DNA of 64,000 nt, taken from NCBI GenBank assembly GCA_012861695.1, contig JAAOOA010000390.1:124001-188000 (forward strand), given 5' to 3'. The notes below the pieces were generated by a model. It saw only the letters and a list, made by a program, of their open reading frames with translations. It was not told where the DNA came from and did not search any database. This DNA comes from Trematomus loennbergii. Lineage: Eukaryota > Chordata > Actinopteri > Perciformes > Nototheniidae. This document shows, one piece after another, positions 21,201-29,416 of the stretch. Numbering within the stretch: the first letter of the stretch is position 1; each line of letters opens with the position of its first letter. The position numbers were made by a program, and so were the translations under genes.

Positions 21201-22816
21201 ACTCTCTGTTACTGCTGGAGATCTCATGTTTCATTAGTTATTCATCCTGATTTTTCTACATCAATAACTTACATCCATTCAGTTGTAAATGTTCTTTTAT
21301 TCATACTTTCATTTGTAGGTACTAAAGTAAGAACTGCAGACATACATGTGGACTGTTTCTTAAAGGAACTGTAATAGATGTTAGTTGTTAAAAGTAAATA
21401 TATGTTTTTATATTTAGTAAACGATATTGTCTGAATAAAGGTCATCTGAAATAATATTAGTTTTACATGATAAAGTTTACTTTCTGAAGAAGACATATGT
21501 TTTTTGTTCCCATTCATTTAAATGTTGAGTAACATCTGATGGATTATAAACAGGTGTTTATCCTCATCATGTTTTCTTTATTCAGACTGAGGACCTGCAG
21601 CTTGTCAGAGATCAGCTGTTCTGCTCTGATCTCAGCTCTGAAGTCGAACATCCATCTGAGAGAGCTGGACCTGAGTTGGAACGCTCTGCAGGATTCAGGA
21701 GTGGAGCTGCTGAGAGATCTTCTGGAGAGTCCAAACTGCAGACTGGAGACTCTCAGGTCAGTTCACTGACTCTCTGTTACTGCTGGAGATCTCACATGTT
21801 CACTTTGTCATTGAACCTGATTTATATTCATTAATAACTTACATCTATAAAGTTGTAAATGTCCTTATATTCATATTTCATTTTGAAGAGTAAGAAGTAA
21901 GAACTGCAGACATACATGTTGACTGTTTCTTAAAGTAACTGTAATAGATGTTGTTGTGAAAAGTAAATCTATGTATTTAATATTTAGTAAACAATAAAGT
22001 CTGAATAAAGGTCATCTGAAGTCATTTTAGTTTGACATGATAAAGTTCACTTTCTGAAGTAGACAGATTTTTCTGTTCAGATTCATTTAAATGTTGAGTA
22101 ACATCTGATTGCATTATAAACAGGTTTTTATCCTCATGATGTTTTCTTTATTCAGACTGAGGAGCTGCTGGTTGTCAGAGATCAGCTGTTCTGCTCTGAT
22201 CTCAGCTCTGAAGTCCAACATCCATCTGAGAGATCTGGACCTGAGTGGCAACGCTCTGCAGGATTCAGGAGTGAAGCTGCTGAGAGATCTTCTGGAGAGT
22301 CCAGACTGCAGACTGGAGACCCTCAGGTCAGTAAGGGGTCTCTGCTGGTTCAGCAGTATTGTATGAAACACAGGGAGGTGTTTCTCTCACTGGGGAATCA
22401 CAACAGATCAGTGATGTTACCCACTGACTGCAGGCTCTTTCATTCTTCCATCAACTATAGAAGGCCAGCTGAAAATGCAAAGCCACATTTAGTAAGTAAT
22501 CAACTTTCCACCAGACATATGGGATTTGACAGAAGAGTGGAAAAGGTAGTCTGTTTTTGATGGGATGTTTTTAGCTCCTTGACTAATGACTGTTACTTCC
22601 TGTAATGCAGCTGAGAGCTGTGGCAGTCAGTCGTAGTGTTTGCAGAGAAGATATGATGGGATGTAAAGCATGAGATCAGTCAGGACTCTGAAGCTGACTC
22701 AAAGAACAAACACTTATTTTAAACTGGATCCATAACTGTTGGATTGTGTTCATCCCTACAGGATCAGAGATGATGAGACGATCAGAGCCAAGATCCAGAA
22801 GACCTGTGAGTACTGA
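3080..22816 (+). CDS. NLRC3-like NLR gene model (repeat exons-RING-FISNA-NACHT-LRR)
   Basis: Proposed exons: 3080-3204, 3439-3543, 5141-5245, 6183-6418 (RING), 6612-8398 (FISNA-NACHT), 16708-16887, 21018-21188, 21586-21756, 22156-22326 (LRRs) and possibly 22762-22816. All junctions are GT..AG and all phases match, including across the 8.3-kb NACHT-LRR intron; this is the main reason for treating them as one gene. Members of this large teleost family are taken to be cytosolic sensors: LRRs sense, NACHT binds nucleotide and oligomerises, and N-terminal modules signal. The RING suggests ubiquitin ligase activity. Roughly six 1-bp shifts lie in the NACHT exon, so the locus is either a young pseudogene or a functional gene with consensus errors. 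No B30.2 exon is visible. The single-gene assignment is inference; cDNA would settle it. Confidence 0.7.
3439..3543 (+). CDS. NLR N-terminal repeat exon 2
   Basis: A 105-bp exon (35 codons, phase 2-2) between TTTCCACAG and GTAAGA. It encodes [18 protein letters not shown] and ends [11 protein letters not shown], the same unit as exon 1 and the exon at 5141. Being symmetric (phase 2-2, a multiple of 3), it can be duplicated or skipped without breaking frame, which explains how such repeats multiply. Its copy at 63604-63707 lacks one base. Confidence 0.8.
3544..4249. other. Intron, no gene seen
   Basis: Intronic DNA between repeat exons 2 and 3. The first part is shared with 63708-64000. Open frames at 3673-4105 have no recognisable domain and shift between duplicated copies. 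A T/A-rich stretch sits near 4121. Confidence 0.6.
4250..5580 (+). repeat. Right copy of the 4.25-kb tandem duplication
   Basis: Matches 1-1330 almost end to end. Differences include 1-bp indels (for example TCTTACTACAC here against TCTTATACAC there). It carries the intact version of the repeat exon (5141-5245). Similarity ends at about 5580 after GAGCTGGTTGTGT. Confidence 0.85.
5141..5245 (+). CDS. NLR N-terminal repeat exon 3
   Basis: A 105-bp phase 2-2 exon encoding the repeat (core [10 protein letters not shown], ending [11 protein letters not shown]), with intact acceptor TTTCCACAG and donor GTAAGA. Its last codon joins in phase to the RING exon at 6183, giving ..SDTKGKRKSG. It is the in-frame sister of the damaged exon at 892. 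Confidence 0.8.
5720..5900 (-). mobile_element. LINE 3' tail
   Basis: Read on the minus strand, the segment has a GGGGCAGG..CTGCTCCTTTT stretch and ends in repeated AAATG pentamers (ATTTC repeats at 5728-5750 on the + strand), the usual look of a 5'-truncated fish LINE tail. No reverse transcriptase residues remain. The clade cannot be assigned. Confidence 0.45.
6183..6418 (+). CDS. RING (C3HC4) exon of the NLR
   Basis: Encodes a 79-codon module starting [15 protein letters not shown]. The zinc ligand spacing is complete: C-x2-C-x11-C-x-H-x2-C-x2-C-x15-C-x2-C, with CALC at 6229-6240, CGHWFCRQC in the middle and CPQC near the end. This is the TRIM-type RING signature, so an E3 ubiquitin ligase role is likely from family knowledge; activity is not shown. 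Acceptor at 6181-6182 (phase 2 entry), donor GTAAGA at 6419 (phase 1 exit). The exon is intact, with no frameshift. A RING placed before FISNA-NACHT in one reading frame is seen in some teleost NLR groups and gives the protein an effector module of its own. Confidence 0.85.
6612..8398 (+). CDS. FISNA-NACHT exon of the NLR (about six 1-bp shifts)
   Basis: One large 1.79-kb exon, the normal size for fish NLRs. It enters in phase 1 after TTCTCTTCCAG and exits in phase 2 at GTAAGT. The FISNA part ([20 protein letters not shown] onward, 6612-6805) leads to Walker A GVAGVGKT (6898-6921), Walker [12 protein letters not shown] (7111-7143), a sensor-1-like WITSRP, and a winged-helix/HD region with [15 protein letters not shown]. 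The reading frame breaks near 6805, 7799, 7945, 7997, 8143 and 8335. Each break is one net base, often in a short homopolymer, and the protein continues as expected in the next frame. No stop codon occurs other than those caused by the shifts. Function by family: ATP-dependent oligomerisation of a cytosolic sensor. Confidence 0.85.
8784..9771 (-). mobile_element. 5'-truncated L2/CR1-type LINE
   Basis: On the minus strand the fragment ends GCGCTATATAAATGCAAG plus (ATT)n, a typical fish L2-type tail. It sits inside another repeat, flanked by short AAAAT-like direct copies (TCAAAAT at 8779, GAAAATTAG at 9774). It encodes the second half of a reverse transcriptase. It lies in the long NLR intron, opposite to the gene. 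Confidence 0.85.
8811..9728 (-). pseudogene. Reverse transcriptase C-terminal part (L2/CR1-like)
   Basis: The frame opens with [14 protein letters not shown] and the catalytic box YADDTQLY, followed by the thumb region ([32 protein letters not shown]). Near 8960 the frame shifts; the expected C-terminal [13 protein letters not shown] continues in the overlapping frame (8845-9150). Palm motifs before YADD and the endonuclease are missing, so the copy is dead by truncation. Confidence 0.85.
10014..11727 (+). repeat. Left arm of a 1.7-kb inverted repeat
   Basis: Reverse-complement of 13413-15142, starting ATTCTTTTATTTGTAATA and ending at ..CTCTCCTGATTGT. Long identical stretches are broken by isolated substitutions and 1-2 bp indels (for example 10684 against 14456). 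ORFs seen in it (10747-11067, 11095-11277) recur in the other arm and look like chance frames. Confidence 0.85.
11728..13412. other. Spacer of the inverted repeat
   Basis: About 660 bp of AT-rich non-coding DNA plus a 1.02-kb hAT-like element (12006-13028). At 13325-13415 lies a degenerate direct copy of 13980-14075 (shared GGTGTAAATA..CTATCTACCAATTGG), so the right arm itself has a small internal repeat. Confidence 0.6.
12006..13028 (+). mobile_element. Non-autonomous hAT element with 8-bp TSD
   Basis: Terminal inverted repeats CAGGGGTCGGCAACC (12006) and GGGTGCCGACCCCTG (ends 13028). Flanks are ATCTAAAT and ATCTAAAC, an 8-bp target duplication with one mismatch, as expected for hAT. No transposase frame is present. 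A truncated inverted relative lies at 51496-51960. Confidence 0.85.
13413..15142 (-). repeat. Right arm of the 1.7-kb inverted repeat
   Basis: Reverse-complement of 10014-11727. It includes one copy of the interspersed repeat described at 8598 (here 14535-14895, inverted) and the AT-rich flank up to AATATTACAAATAAAAGAAT. Confidence 0.85.
15195..16150 (-). pseudogene. L1-like LINE ORF2 C-terminal relic
   Basis: Read on the minus strand in several frames, it gives the end of an L1 ORF2. Pieces are: [20 protein letters not shown] near 16010, then LTSKCWREC near 15570, then [16 protein letters not shown] near 15490-15520, then the C-terminal tail down to 15202. The C-W-R..H-I-F-W..C pattern is typical of L1 (fish Swimmer-like) zinc-knuckle ends. 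Many frameshifts and stops; no RT core, so it is an old relic. Confidence 0.7.
16708..16887 (+). CDS. NLR LRR exon 1
   Basis: A 180-bp exon between TTTTATTATAG and GTCAGT, phase 2-2. It encodes [20 protein letters not shown], then [20 protein letters not shown], and ends CRLEALR, the standard ribonuclease-inhibitor-type LRR pair of fish NLRs. Its entry phase matches the exit of the NACHT exon 8.3 kb upstream. Intact frame. Confidence 0.85.
16888..17269. other. Intron, no gene seen
   Basis: Non-coding DNA following the LRR exon; no clear repeat or ORF. Confidence 0.5.
17270..17480 (+). pseudogene. LINE reverse transcriptase C-terminal relic
   Basis: Broken frames spell a LINE RT thumb/tail: TEKSCENVA then [17 protein letters not shown] and [14 protein letters not shown]. 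This resembles the KAVR..HN..R.H..PLF..KALK..DL...Q pattern of CR1/Tx1-like enzymes. Heavily decayed. The following 17500-17790 is another repeat-like stretch (GTTTATTTGGTAGGGACATT) with no coding sign. Confidence 0.5.
18058..18538 (-). pseudogene. hAT/ZMYM-type transposase N-terminal fragment
   Basis: Two overlapping minus frames (18269-18538, then 18055-18288, one 1-bp shift between them) give the TTF-type zinc-finger region of ZMYM1-like hAT transposases. Motifs are [26 protein letters not shown], then [20 protein letters not shown] and [11 protein letters not shown]. The dimerisation and DDE/hATC parts are absent, so it is a broken transposon or retrocopy fragment. Confidence 0.75.
18539..18870. 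other. Intron, no gene seen
   Basis: AT-rich DNA with a G9 run near 18684. The part 18705-18860 is related to the LRR introns at 21260-21420 and 21830-21990 (CTTACATCCAT..AGTTGTAAATG), so LRR exon-intron units once extended here. Confidence 0.6.
18870..19440. repeat. GAGTCC/AAGTCC hexamer arrays with a 352-bp duplication
   Basis: Clusters of GAGTCC, AAGTCC and GAGTCA words at 18873-19085 and 19245-19440. The 150 bp after each cluster (19083-19232 and 19435-19585) are near-identical, so the unit was duplicated with a 352-bp period. Frames on both strands stay open (Ser-Asp or Glu-Ser repeats) only because the hexamer has no stops. Confidence 0.85.
19586..20180. other. Intron between hexamer arrays; one strong palindrome
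   Basis: No gene seen. The only structure is the hairpin at 19808-19875. Confidence 0.5.
19808..19875. repeat. Palindrome centred on a CRE-like TGACGTCA
   Basis: Arms 19808-19832 and 19849-19875 pair over 25 bp with only a 2-base bulge. The 16-bp centre itself contains the perfect palindrome AATGACGTCATT (CRE consensus at 19837-19844). It could be a DNA-transposon end-to-end remnant or a regulatory hairpin; the sequence alone does not decide. Confidence 0.75.
20180..20430. repeat. Third GAGTCC hexamer cluster
   Basis: About 25 scattered GAGTCC/AAGTCC words mixed with unique bases such as GCGCGAGAATTC. More degenerate than the clusters at 18.9 and 19.3 kb. Confidence 0.8.
20431..21017. other. 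Intron before LRR exon 2
   Basis: No gene. Starts with a purine-rich part (GGAAGAGGAAGAGGAGAG, 20561-20580). From about 20950 the sequence equals the region upstream of the other LRR exons. Confidence 0.5.
21018..21188 (+). CDS. NLR LRR exon 2
   Basis: A 171-bp, phase 2-2 exon: [20 protein letters not shown], then [20 protein letters not shown], ending CRLETLR. Acceptor TTTATTCAG, donor GTCAGT. It encodes two LRRs. Nearly identical to the next two exons, including introns, so the units arose by recent tandem duplication. Confidence 0.9.
21586..21756 (+). CDS. NLR LRR exon 3
   Basis: A 171-bp, phase 2-2 exon, 568 bp downstream of exon 2. It differs by few residues ([30 protein letters not shown]). 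The changes fall at positions that would lie on the LRR surface (ENA to WNA, RDL to REL), where ligand contact is expected in the family; this is inference. Confidence 0.9.
22156..22326 (+). CDS. NLR LRR exon 4
   Basis: A 171-bp, phase 2-2 exon, 570 bp after exon 3: [40 protein letters not shown], ending CRLETLR. Downstream sequence leaves the repeat pattern (GTCAGTAAGG then unique DNA), so this is the last copy of the array. Confidence 0.9.
22762..22816 (+). CDS. Candidate terminal NLR exon
   Basis: After acceptor CCCTACAG, entering in phase 2 as needed, the frame reads [17 protein letters not shown] and stops at TGA 22814-22816. It would give a short polar C-terminus directly after the LRRs. 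A donor-like GTGAGT lies inside it (22806), so it may instead be internal. Evidence is only phase and splice consensus. Confidence 0.35.
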
Positions 22817-22842
22817 ATATCCTCCTAAAGAGGTGGGAGAAG

Positions 22843-23260
22843 TACTCAGATCTTGTACTTGAGTAAAAGTGGAAGTACTCAGATCTTGTACTTGAGTAAA
22901 AGTAGAAGTATTCAGATCTTGTACTTGAGTAGAAGTAGAAGTATTCAGATCTTGTACTTGAGTAAAAGTAGAAGTACTCAGATCTTGTACTTGAGTAAAA
23001 GTAGAAGTACTCAGATCTTGTACTTGAGTAAAAGTAGAAGTACTCAGATCTTGTAGTAAAAGTAGAAGTACTCAGATCTGTACTTGAGTAAAAGTAGAAG
23101 TACCAGAGTGTAGGAATACTCTGTTACAGTAAATGTCCTGCATTCAAAATGTTCCTTAAGTAAAAGTAGAAAAGTATTATCATCAAAATATAGTGAAAGT
23201 AGCGACAGTACCTCAACATTGTACTTAAGTACAGTACTTGAGTAAATGTACTTAGTTCCT
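22843..23260. repeat. 38-39 bp minisatellite within an ACTTGAGTAAAAGTAGAAGT element
   Basis: About seven units of GTACTTGAGTAAAAGTAGAAGT plus ACTCAGATCTT, followed by a non-repeated end (GTACTTAGTTCCTCTCC). Relatives lie at 25125-25245, 45834-46399 and 48940-51073. It is a common interspersed element of percomorph fishes, here with internal expansion. The poly-(LSKSRSTQI) frame is a repeat artefact. Confidence 0.85.
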
Positions 23261-23475
23261 CTCCTGATCTGTAAAGCTCTCCCAACATATGCAGGTTAGC
23301 ATCCGGCAGCTTCTATGTGCTGGGGACCCGTACTGTACATTTCTCTCATCACACTTTGGGCTCCTCAACATGTGTGGGTTCCCAGCAGGACTCTCTGAGC
23401 TGCAGACACATTCTTTCTGTGACTTTGTTCCAGATATTTGGAGCATAATAACTGAAGCTGTTTCTCCATGTTCAG

Positions 23476-23601
23476 GAACTCCCATCCCCCGAGTCCTGCG
23501 GCAGGAAGCGCTCCTTCTCTCCAAGAACTCCTGGACCCTGCAAGCTGGTCCAGAACCAGAGTCCCAGTGAGGAGTCCAGCCAGTCCACCTCTCAGAGTTA
23601 A
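23476..23601 (+). CDS. Candidate 3' exon of unknown identity
   Basis: Follows acceptor CATGTTCAG and reads in phase 0 as ELPSPESCGRKRSFSPRTPG, then a Ser/Gln/Glu-rich end with TAA at 23599-23601. It does not join in phase to the exon at 22762 (the junction would read TGA). A second open frame, phase-compatible with the LRR exon, runs through to 23725. I do not recognise the product; it may be a Ser-rich C-terminal tail or a chance frame. Confidence 0.25.
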   Translation, partial: ELPSPESCGRKRSFSPRTPGPCKLVQNQSPSEESSQSTSQS

Positions 23602-24124
23602 ACTAAACTACAACATTATTAAGATCATGTTTAAAGTTAAAAAAGGATGCTTTCAGACTGAATCCAGAAGTTTCTCAAGCTGCAGTCAAAGCAGATCATT
23701 TGAGGAATATATAAAACAATTATAAAACTGTAATAAGAATTACTCTGAATACTTTCTTTGGACATTTTATTTACATTTATTTGAATCAAATGTTTCTGAC
23801 TTTCTATCTGAGTGCTTTTCTCATGAATCAACGACTTCAATCTTCTTTCTTTTCTTGTGTATTTCATAAACAGGATATTGTTGTTTGTACTTATATCCTG
23901 ATTGCTGAGTCAGCAGTAAAGCAGCCAGGCGTTAACGGTCAGCTGGCATGTGTATCTGTTCATTGGCTCATATGTGTAGCATGTTTAATGGCAGTGTGTT
24001 AAAAATGGCTGACAGGTGAATATGTCAGATCTCTGTGTGTTACTCAGAGAACCGTGTGCAGTGTTTTAGAAAGTGCAGAGTTGAATTGCAGATTGTGTGC
24101 AGAGCTGAAAATGTGTTTAGAGTT

Positions 24125-24425
24125 CTGTTTGATTTGATCCAGCGAGTTCTGCCACAGCAAAGCATAAGGGCTCAGAGCTTGGACCTATTGTGTTCACATT
24201 ATATACGCTTCCTTTAGGCAATAAGTAATCACTCGGGACATTTTCAGTGTTATGCGGATGATACTCAATTATACACAATATAGACTTTGTTGTATGCATG
24301 CTTTAGGTAACATTAAGCTGTCTCTGGCTCTTTCTGCTGTAACAATGTACATGTATCCTCTGTGGGACTAATAAAGGGATTCTGATTCTGATTCTGATTC
24401 TGATTCTGATTCTGATTCTGATTAC
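24125..24425 (+). mobile_element. Internally deleted LINE fragment with tail
   Basis: Broken frames give VLPQQS, then LGPIVFTLYTLPLGN, then [12 protein letters not shown] (RT box at 24240-24275). The sequence jumps directly to a LINE tail GGGACTAATAAAGGGATTC followed by seven GATTCT units (24379-24421). The thumb region is deleted. L2/CR1-like RT. Confidence 0.7.
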
Positions 24426-24427
24426 AC

Positions 24428-25060
24428 CTACAGGAGCTTTCAGGAGATCCCATTCCAAACTCTTAGGCATTCATTTGAAGTTGGTCCCCCTTTGCAGCTA
24501 TAACAGCTTCCACTCTTCTGGGAAGCCCTTTCATCCAGAAGAGCATTAGTGAGGTCACACTGATGCTGGACGAGAGGCTGGCTCTCCGTTCTAGTTCATC
24601 CCAAAGGTGTTCAGTGGGGTTGAGGTCAAGTTCTTCCACACCAACTCATCCACCCAGGCCTCTATGGAGCTGCTTTGTAGGCTCAGTCATGCTGGAACAG
24701 AAAGCTTCTTCCTCCACAGACTTTCCACAAAGTTGGAAGCATAGAAATGTCCAAAACGACTTGGTAAGATGAAGCATTAAGAATCCTCTTCACTGGAGCT
24801 AAGGGGCCGAGGCCAACCCCAGAAAAACCACCACAGCATTACCCCTCCTCCACCAAACGTTACAGTTGGCACGATGCAGTCAGGCAGGTAACGTTCTCCT
24901 GCATTCCCCAAACCCAGACTGGTCCATCAGAGGACAAATGGAGAAGCCTGATTGGTCGCTCCACAGAACACGTTTCCAGAGTCCAGTGCTTTATACCCTC
25001 CATCTGACGCTTGGTGCTCACTGATGAAAGGCTTGATGCAGCTTTTTCTAACAATATACA
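24428..25060 (-). pseudogene. Tc1-like transposase relic
   Basis: The minus strand contains the Tc1 DDE region in pieces: GGGGVMLWWFFWG near 24830, and DLNPTEHLWDELERR near 24600-24630, the segment holding the final acidic catalytic residue of Tc1/mariner. In-frame stops and shifts are present, and neither terminal repeat is seen. It matches, from memory, the widespread fish Tc1-like family. Confidence 0.75.
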
Positions 25061-25084
25061 ATATTTTAGAGATCCATACAGTAG

Positions 25085-25265
25085 CTGGGGACTTTAACTA
25101 TATTATGATGCTAATACTTTGCTACTTTTACTTGAGTAACATTTTGAGTACTTCTACTTTTACTGAAGTACTAGATCAGAGTACTTCTACTTTTACTACT
25201 TTTACTCAAGTACAAGATCTGAGTACTACTACTTTTACACAAGTACCTCTGAAAGTTACCATAAG
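25085..25265. repeat. ACTTCTACTTTTACT interspersed repeat
   Basis: Inverted relative of the element at 22843-23260 (TACTTGAGTAACATTTTGAG, ACTTCTACTTTTAC). Short, no coding content. Confidence 0.6.
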
Positions 25266-25499
25266 AACCAATTTGATTCCTTCAGTGTCCAAAACCCAAC
25301 AATATTAATTTACCCATTAACCTTATTGACTTCCTTCAAACCTCAAAATGATGACTATGCGCTGATATATGTTGTCATTAAACTTATTGATTAATCGACT
25401 AATACTGTAGAAACAGAAACATATATAGTAGAGCAGAAGTAAAGTTAAGGTTTGTAGTTTATTAGATGTATTTCTTCAGAATCATAATGACCCTAGTAG

Positions 25500-25810
25500 A
25501 CTATGGCCCTTTCTCATTTCATCAATTCCCCCTCCTCGACTCCTCGACTCCTCGGTCCTCCGGTAGTGACCCGGAAATGAATTTTAGCGCGCCATGTTGA
25601 AGGACATATCATTTCTCTAAATGCACATCAAGGACCGAGCGTCGAGCGTCGAGGAGGCTCTCTGGAGGAGCTATAACCGAGGATACACTGATGGGTCCTC
25701 CACGGTCCTCCACGGCTCCTTCGTGGATGCATTTCCGGCAACAGTGATGTTTCAAAGAGTCGAGACGCACGGCCGGACTTATCTCAGCCAATGACAGCTC
25801 TGCATGCATC
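25500..25810. mobile_element. MITE fragment with CCCTTTCTCATTTCATCA end
   Basis: Its left end (GGCCCTTTCTCATTTCATCA at 25505) is the reverse complement of the right end of a related element at about 43940. The internal part is rich in CTCCTCGA/TCGAGGAG words. The opposite end was not identified. No transposase. Confidence 0.5.
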
Positions 25811-26044
25811 CCCTGGATATTATTTTATTAACTGCTTTCATCGCGACGCGATGTTTACAGAGAGAACAGCTGTGAGGTCCGTGCAGAAAGCAGAGCAGTG
25901 TGTATAATATATATCACTCAGTATAACAGGCCTACTCTCTTTATTTGCTTTAGTTTAGTACAGGGTTCGAGTTATAAACTGAGCTCTATGGGGTCTTTGA
26001 AACTAACGCGTGCGCACGCATGCATGCGCACACACACTCAAACT

Positions 26045-26080
<36 letters not shown>

Positions 26081-26498
26081 AATAATAAACATATGGACAG
26101 GGGTTACTATTTAAAAAAAATTGCAAATGTATTTGGGAACCTATCCATGTGAACATATTTTGGGGGTGGACCTCAAATCCTCTAGGGGGGTCCCGGGGCA
26201 TGCCCCCCCTGGTAAGATATTTTTTTAATTTTGGAGTTAAATGCATCAATCTGGTGCATTTTGGGGAAAATAAAGAGACTAGATCTATGGAAACACCCAT
26301 ATGAAACAGATGCCACATCATGTAGACAGACAGTCACCCTGTGTGAGGCAAACCCACATTTGCGCAGCGTTGCGTTCACAATAGCCTACATTAAAAAAAA
26401 AAAATCGCTAGGCCATCGGGAAACCTCCCGGCCCTCCCGATGGCCAGTCCGGGCCTGCCAGCAGCCCTCTACTTGCTACAAACTTAAATATGAAAACA

Positions 26499-27265
26499 TA
26501 GCCGTGGGAACATGTTTCAAATGGGGGGTGCTGTGGGGATGACACCAGGGCCGGTTCTGACCAATTTGCTGCCCTAGGCAAGATTTTTGCTGGTTCAATT
26601 ATATCTTATTTTATCAGTTAACATTTATTTATTCATCCATATTTTTTAATCTCTCCAGTTTTAAAGGATATTGTTGGTTTACTGTCCTATAGTATACATG
26701 TGCCAAGAGCAAGGACTGTCTTAGGTAAGACAGCTTTTATGTGCGCAGCTCCACTTGCTTGGAACAATCTTCAGCAAGAATTGAAACTGAGCAATCTCAT
26801 TCCTCTGCATGTTTTAAAGCTAGGCTAAATGAAATGCTCGTTGATACTATGGGCACTTGTAAATGTCTATAACTATGTAAATGTATCCTGTAAATATAAT
26901 GTATGATGTCCTTTATTGTTTTATGTTTCATGTGGAACCTATATGCTGCAGGTCTCCCTTGAAAAAGAGATATATGATCTCAATGGGACCAATCTGGTTA
27001 AATAAAGGTTTGAAATAAATGAAATGACATTGGAATGATTTCAAACCTGTTTTTATTTATCCTAATAATTATAAAGGTGTGCCTTGGAAATATTTGTTTA
27101 CATAAATTGTGATCAAACCGTTTGAGACCACTGAGATAACTTAGACTAAAGTGAACTATCTAAACACTCAGAGTCCTTTACCTCACTGAGCCTCTCAGGG
27201 CAAATGGAAAATGTAACCGGGGTGAAAAGGGTGTTATCTTTACTTAATTATGAATGTGAACAGTT
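26499..27265 (+). repeat. Left copy of an internal direct repeat
   Basis: The sequence from ACATAGCCGTGGGAACATGT through CAGGGCCGGTTCTGACC to GTTATCTTTACTTAATTAT recurs at 34658-34709 plus 36012-36395, after removing the element inserted at 34710. The left copy carries its own LINE insertion (26699-27024). The satellite lies between the two copies. Confidence 0.85.
26699..27024 (+). mobile_element. 5'-truncated LINE end
   Basis: Absent from the sister copy of the direct repeat (which reads ATAGTATACATTGGAATG without interruption), so the borders are visible, with an ACAT/CAT duplication. The first 120 bp encode an RT C-terminus (VPRARTVLGKTAF, then AAPLAWNNLQQELKLSN). The tail is CTGGTTAAATAAAGGTTTGA plus AAATGA repeats. 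Confidence 0.85.
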
Positions 27266-27458
27266 GTATCAACAGCTTTTACAATGTGCTGCTGACTGCT
27301 GGAAAGTGGTTTTACTTTAATGTATTTGTTTCGTCCATTGTGCTAAGGCAGGTGGGGCCGACCAGTTATACAAGAGGTAGATAATAGCTGTACTTTTTTT
27401 TAATGAGCCACATGCCATGATGCACCAACATAATTGTATTATTTAGACTGACATTAAG

Positions 27459-27465
27459 AAGAGAG

Positions 27466-27517
<52 letters not shown>

Positions 27518-27949
27518 AGACAGAGAGATCAGACAGAGAGACGACAGACAGACAGAGAGACAGACAGAGACAGATCAGACAGACAGAGACAGATCAGACA
27601 GACAGACAGACAGATCAGACAGAGAGACAGACAGACAGACAGATCAGACAGACAGATCAGACAGATCAGACAGAGAGACAGACAGAGAGACGACAGACAG
27701 ACAGAGAGACAGACAGACAGACAGACAGATCAGACAGACAGACAGACAGACAGATCAGACAGACAGATCAGACAGACAGACAGACAGACAGAGAGATCAG
27801 ACAGACAGATCAGACAGATCAGACAGATCAGACAGATCAGACAGACAGACAGACAGACAGATCAGACAGACAGACAGACAGAGAGATCAGACAGACAGAC
27901 AGACAGACAGATCAGACAGACAGACAGACAGAGAGACAGACAGACAGAC

Positions 27950-27980
<31 letters not shown>

Positions 27981-28111
27981 TCAGACAGACAGACAGACAG
28001 AGAGATCAGACAGACAGACAGATCAGACAGACAGACAGACAGATCAGACAGACAGACAGACAGACAGAGATCAGACAGACAGATCAGACAGATCAGACAG
28101 ACAGACAGATC

Positions 28112-28155
<44 letters not shown>

Positions 28156-28181
28156 GAGACAGACAGACAGACAGACAGATC

Positions 28182-28220
<39 letters not shown>

Positions 28221-28272
28221 GAGATCAGACAGACAGATCAGACAGACAGACAGATCAGACAGACAGACAGAC

Positions 28273-28319
<47 letters not shown>

Positions 28320-29377
28320 GAGACAGACAGACAGATCAGACAGATCAGACAGACAGACAGATCAGACAGAGACAGACAGACAACAGAGAGACAGACAGAC
28401 AGACAGAAGACCGACAGACAGACAGAAGACAGACAGACAGATCAGACAGATCAGACAGACAGACAGACAGACAGATCAGACAGACAGACAGATCAGACAG
28501 ACAGACAGATCAGACAGACAGACAGACAGATCAGACAGAGAGATCAGACAGACAGACAGACAGAGAGACCGACAGACAGACAGAGAGACAGACAGACAGA
28601 TCAGACAGATCAGACAGACAGACGACAGATCAGACAGATCAGACAGATCAGACAGACAGACAGATCAGACAGATCAGACAGATCAGACAGACAGACAGAC
28701 AGATCAGACAGACAGACAGACAGACAGACAGATCAGACAGACAGACAGACAGATCAGACAGATCAGACAGACAGATCAGACAGACAGATCAGACAGACAG
28801 ACAGATCAGACAGACAGACAGACAGATCAGACAGATCAGACAGACAGATCAGACAGATCAGACAGACAGATCAGACAGATCAGACAGACAGATCAGACAG
28901 ACAGACAGACAGATCAGACAGATCAGACAGACAGATCAGACAGATCAGACAGACAGATCAGACAGATCAGACAGACAGATCAGACAGATCAGATCAGACA
29001 GATCAGACAGACAGATCAGACAGACAGATCAGACAGACAGACAGATCAGACAGACAGATCAGACAGATCAGACAGATCAGACAGACAGACAGATCAGACA
29101 GACAGATCAGACAGACAGACAGATCAGACAGATCAGACAGACAGACAGATCAGACAGACAGACAGATCAGACAGACAGACAGATCAGACAGACAGACAGA
29201 TCAGACAGATCAGACAGATCAGACAGACAGACAGACAGACAGATCAGACAGACAGACAGATCAGACAGACAGATCAGACAGACAGACAGACAGATCAGAC
29301 AGACAGACAGACAGAGAGATCAGACAGACAGATCAGACAGATCAGACAGATCAGACAGACAGACAGACAGAGAGATC

Positions 29378-29416
<39 letters not shown>

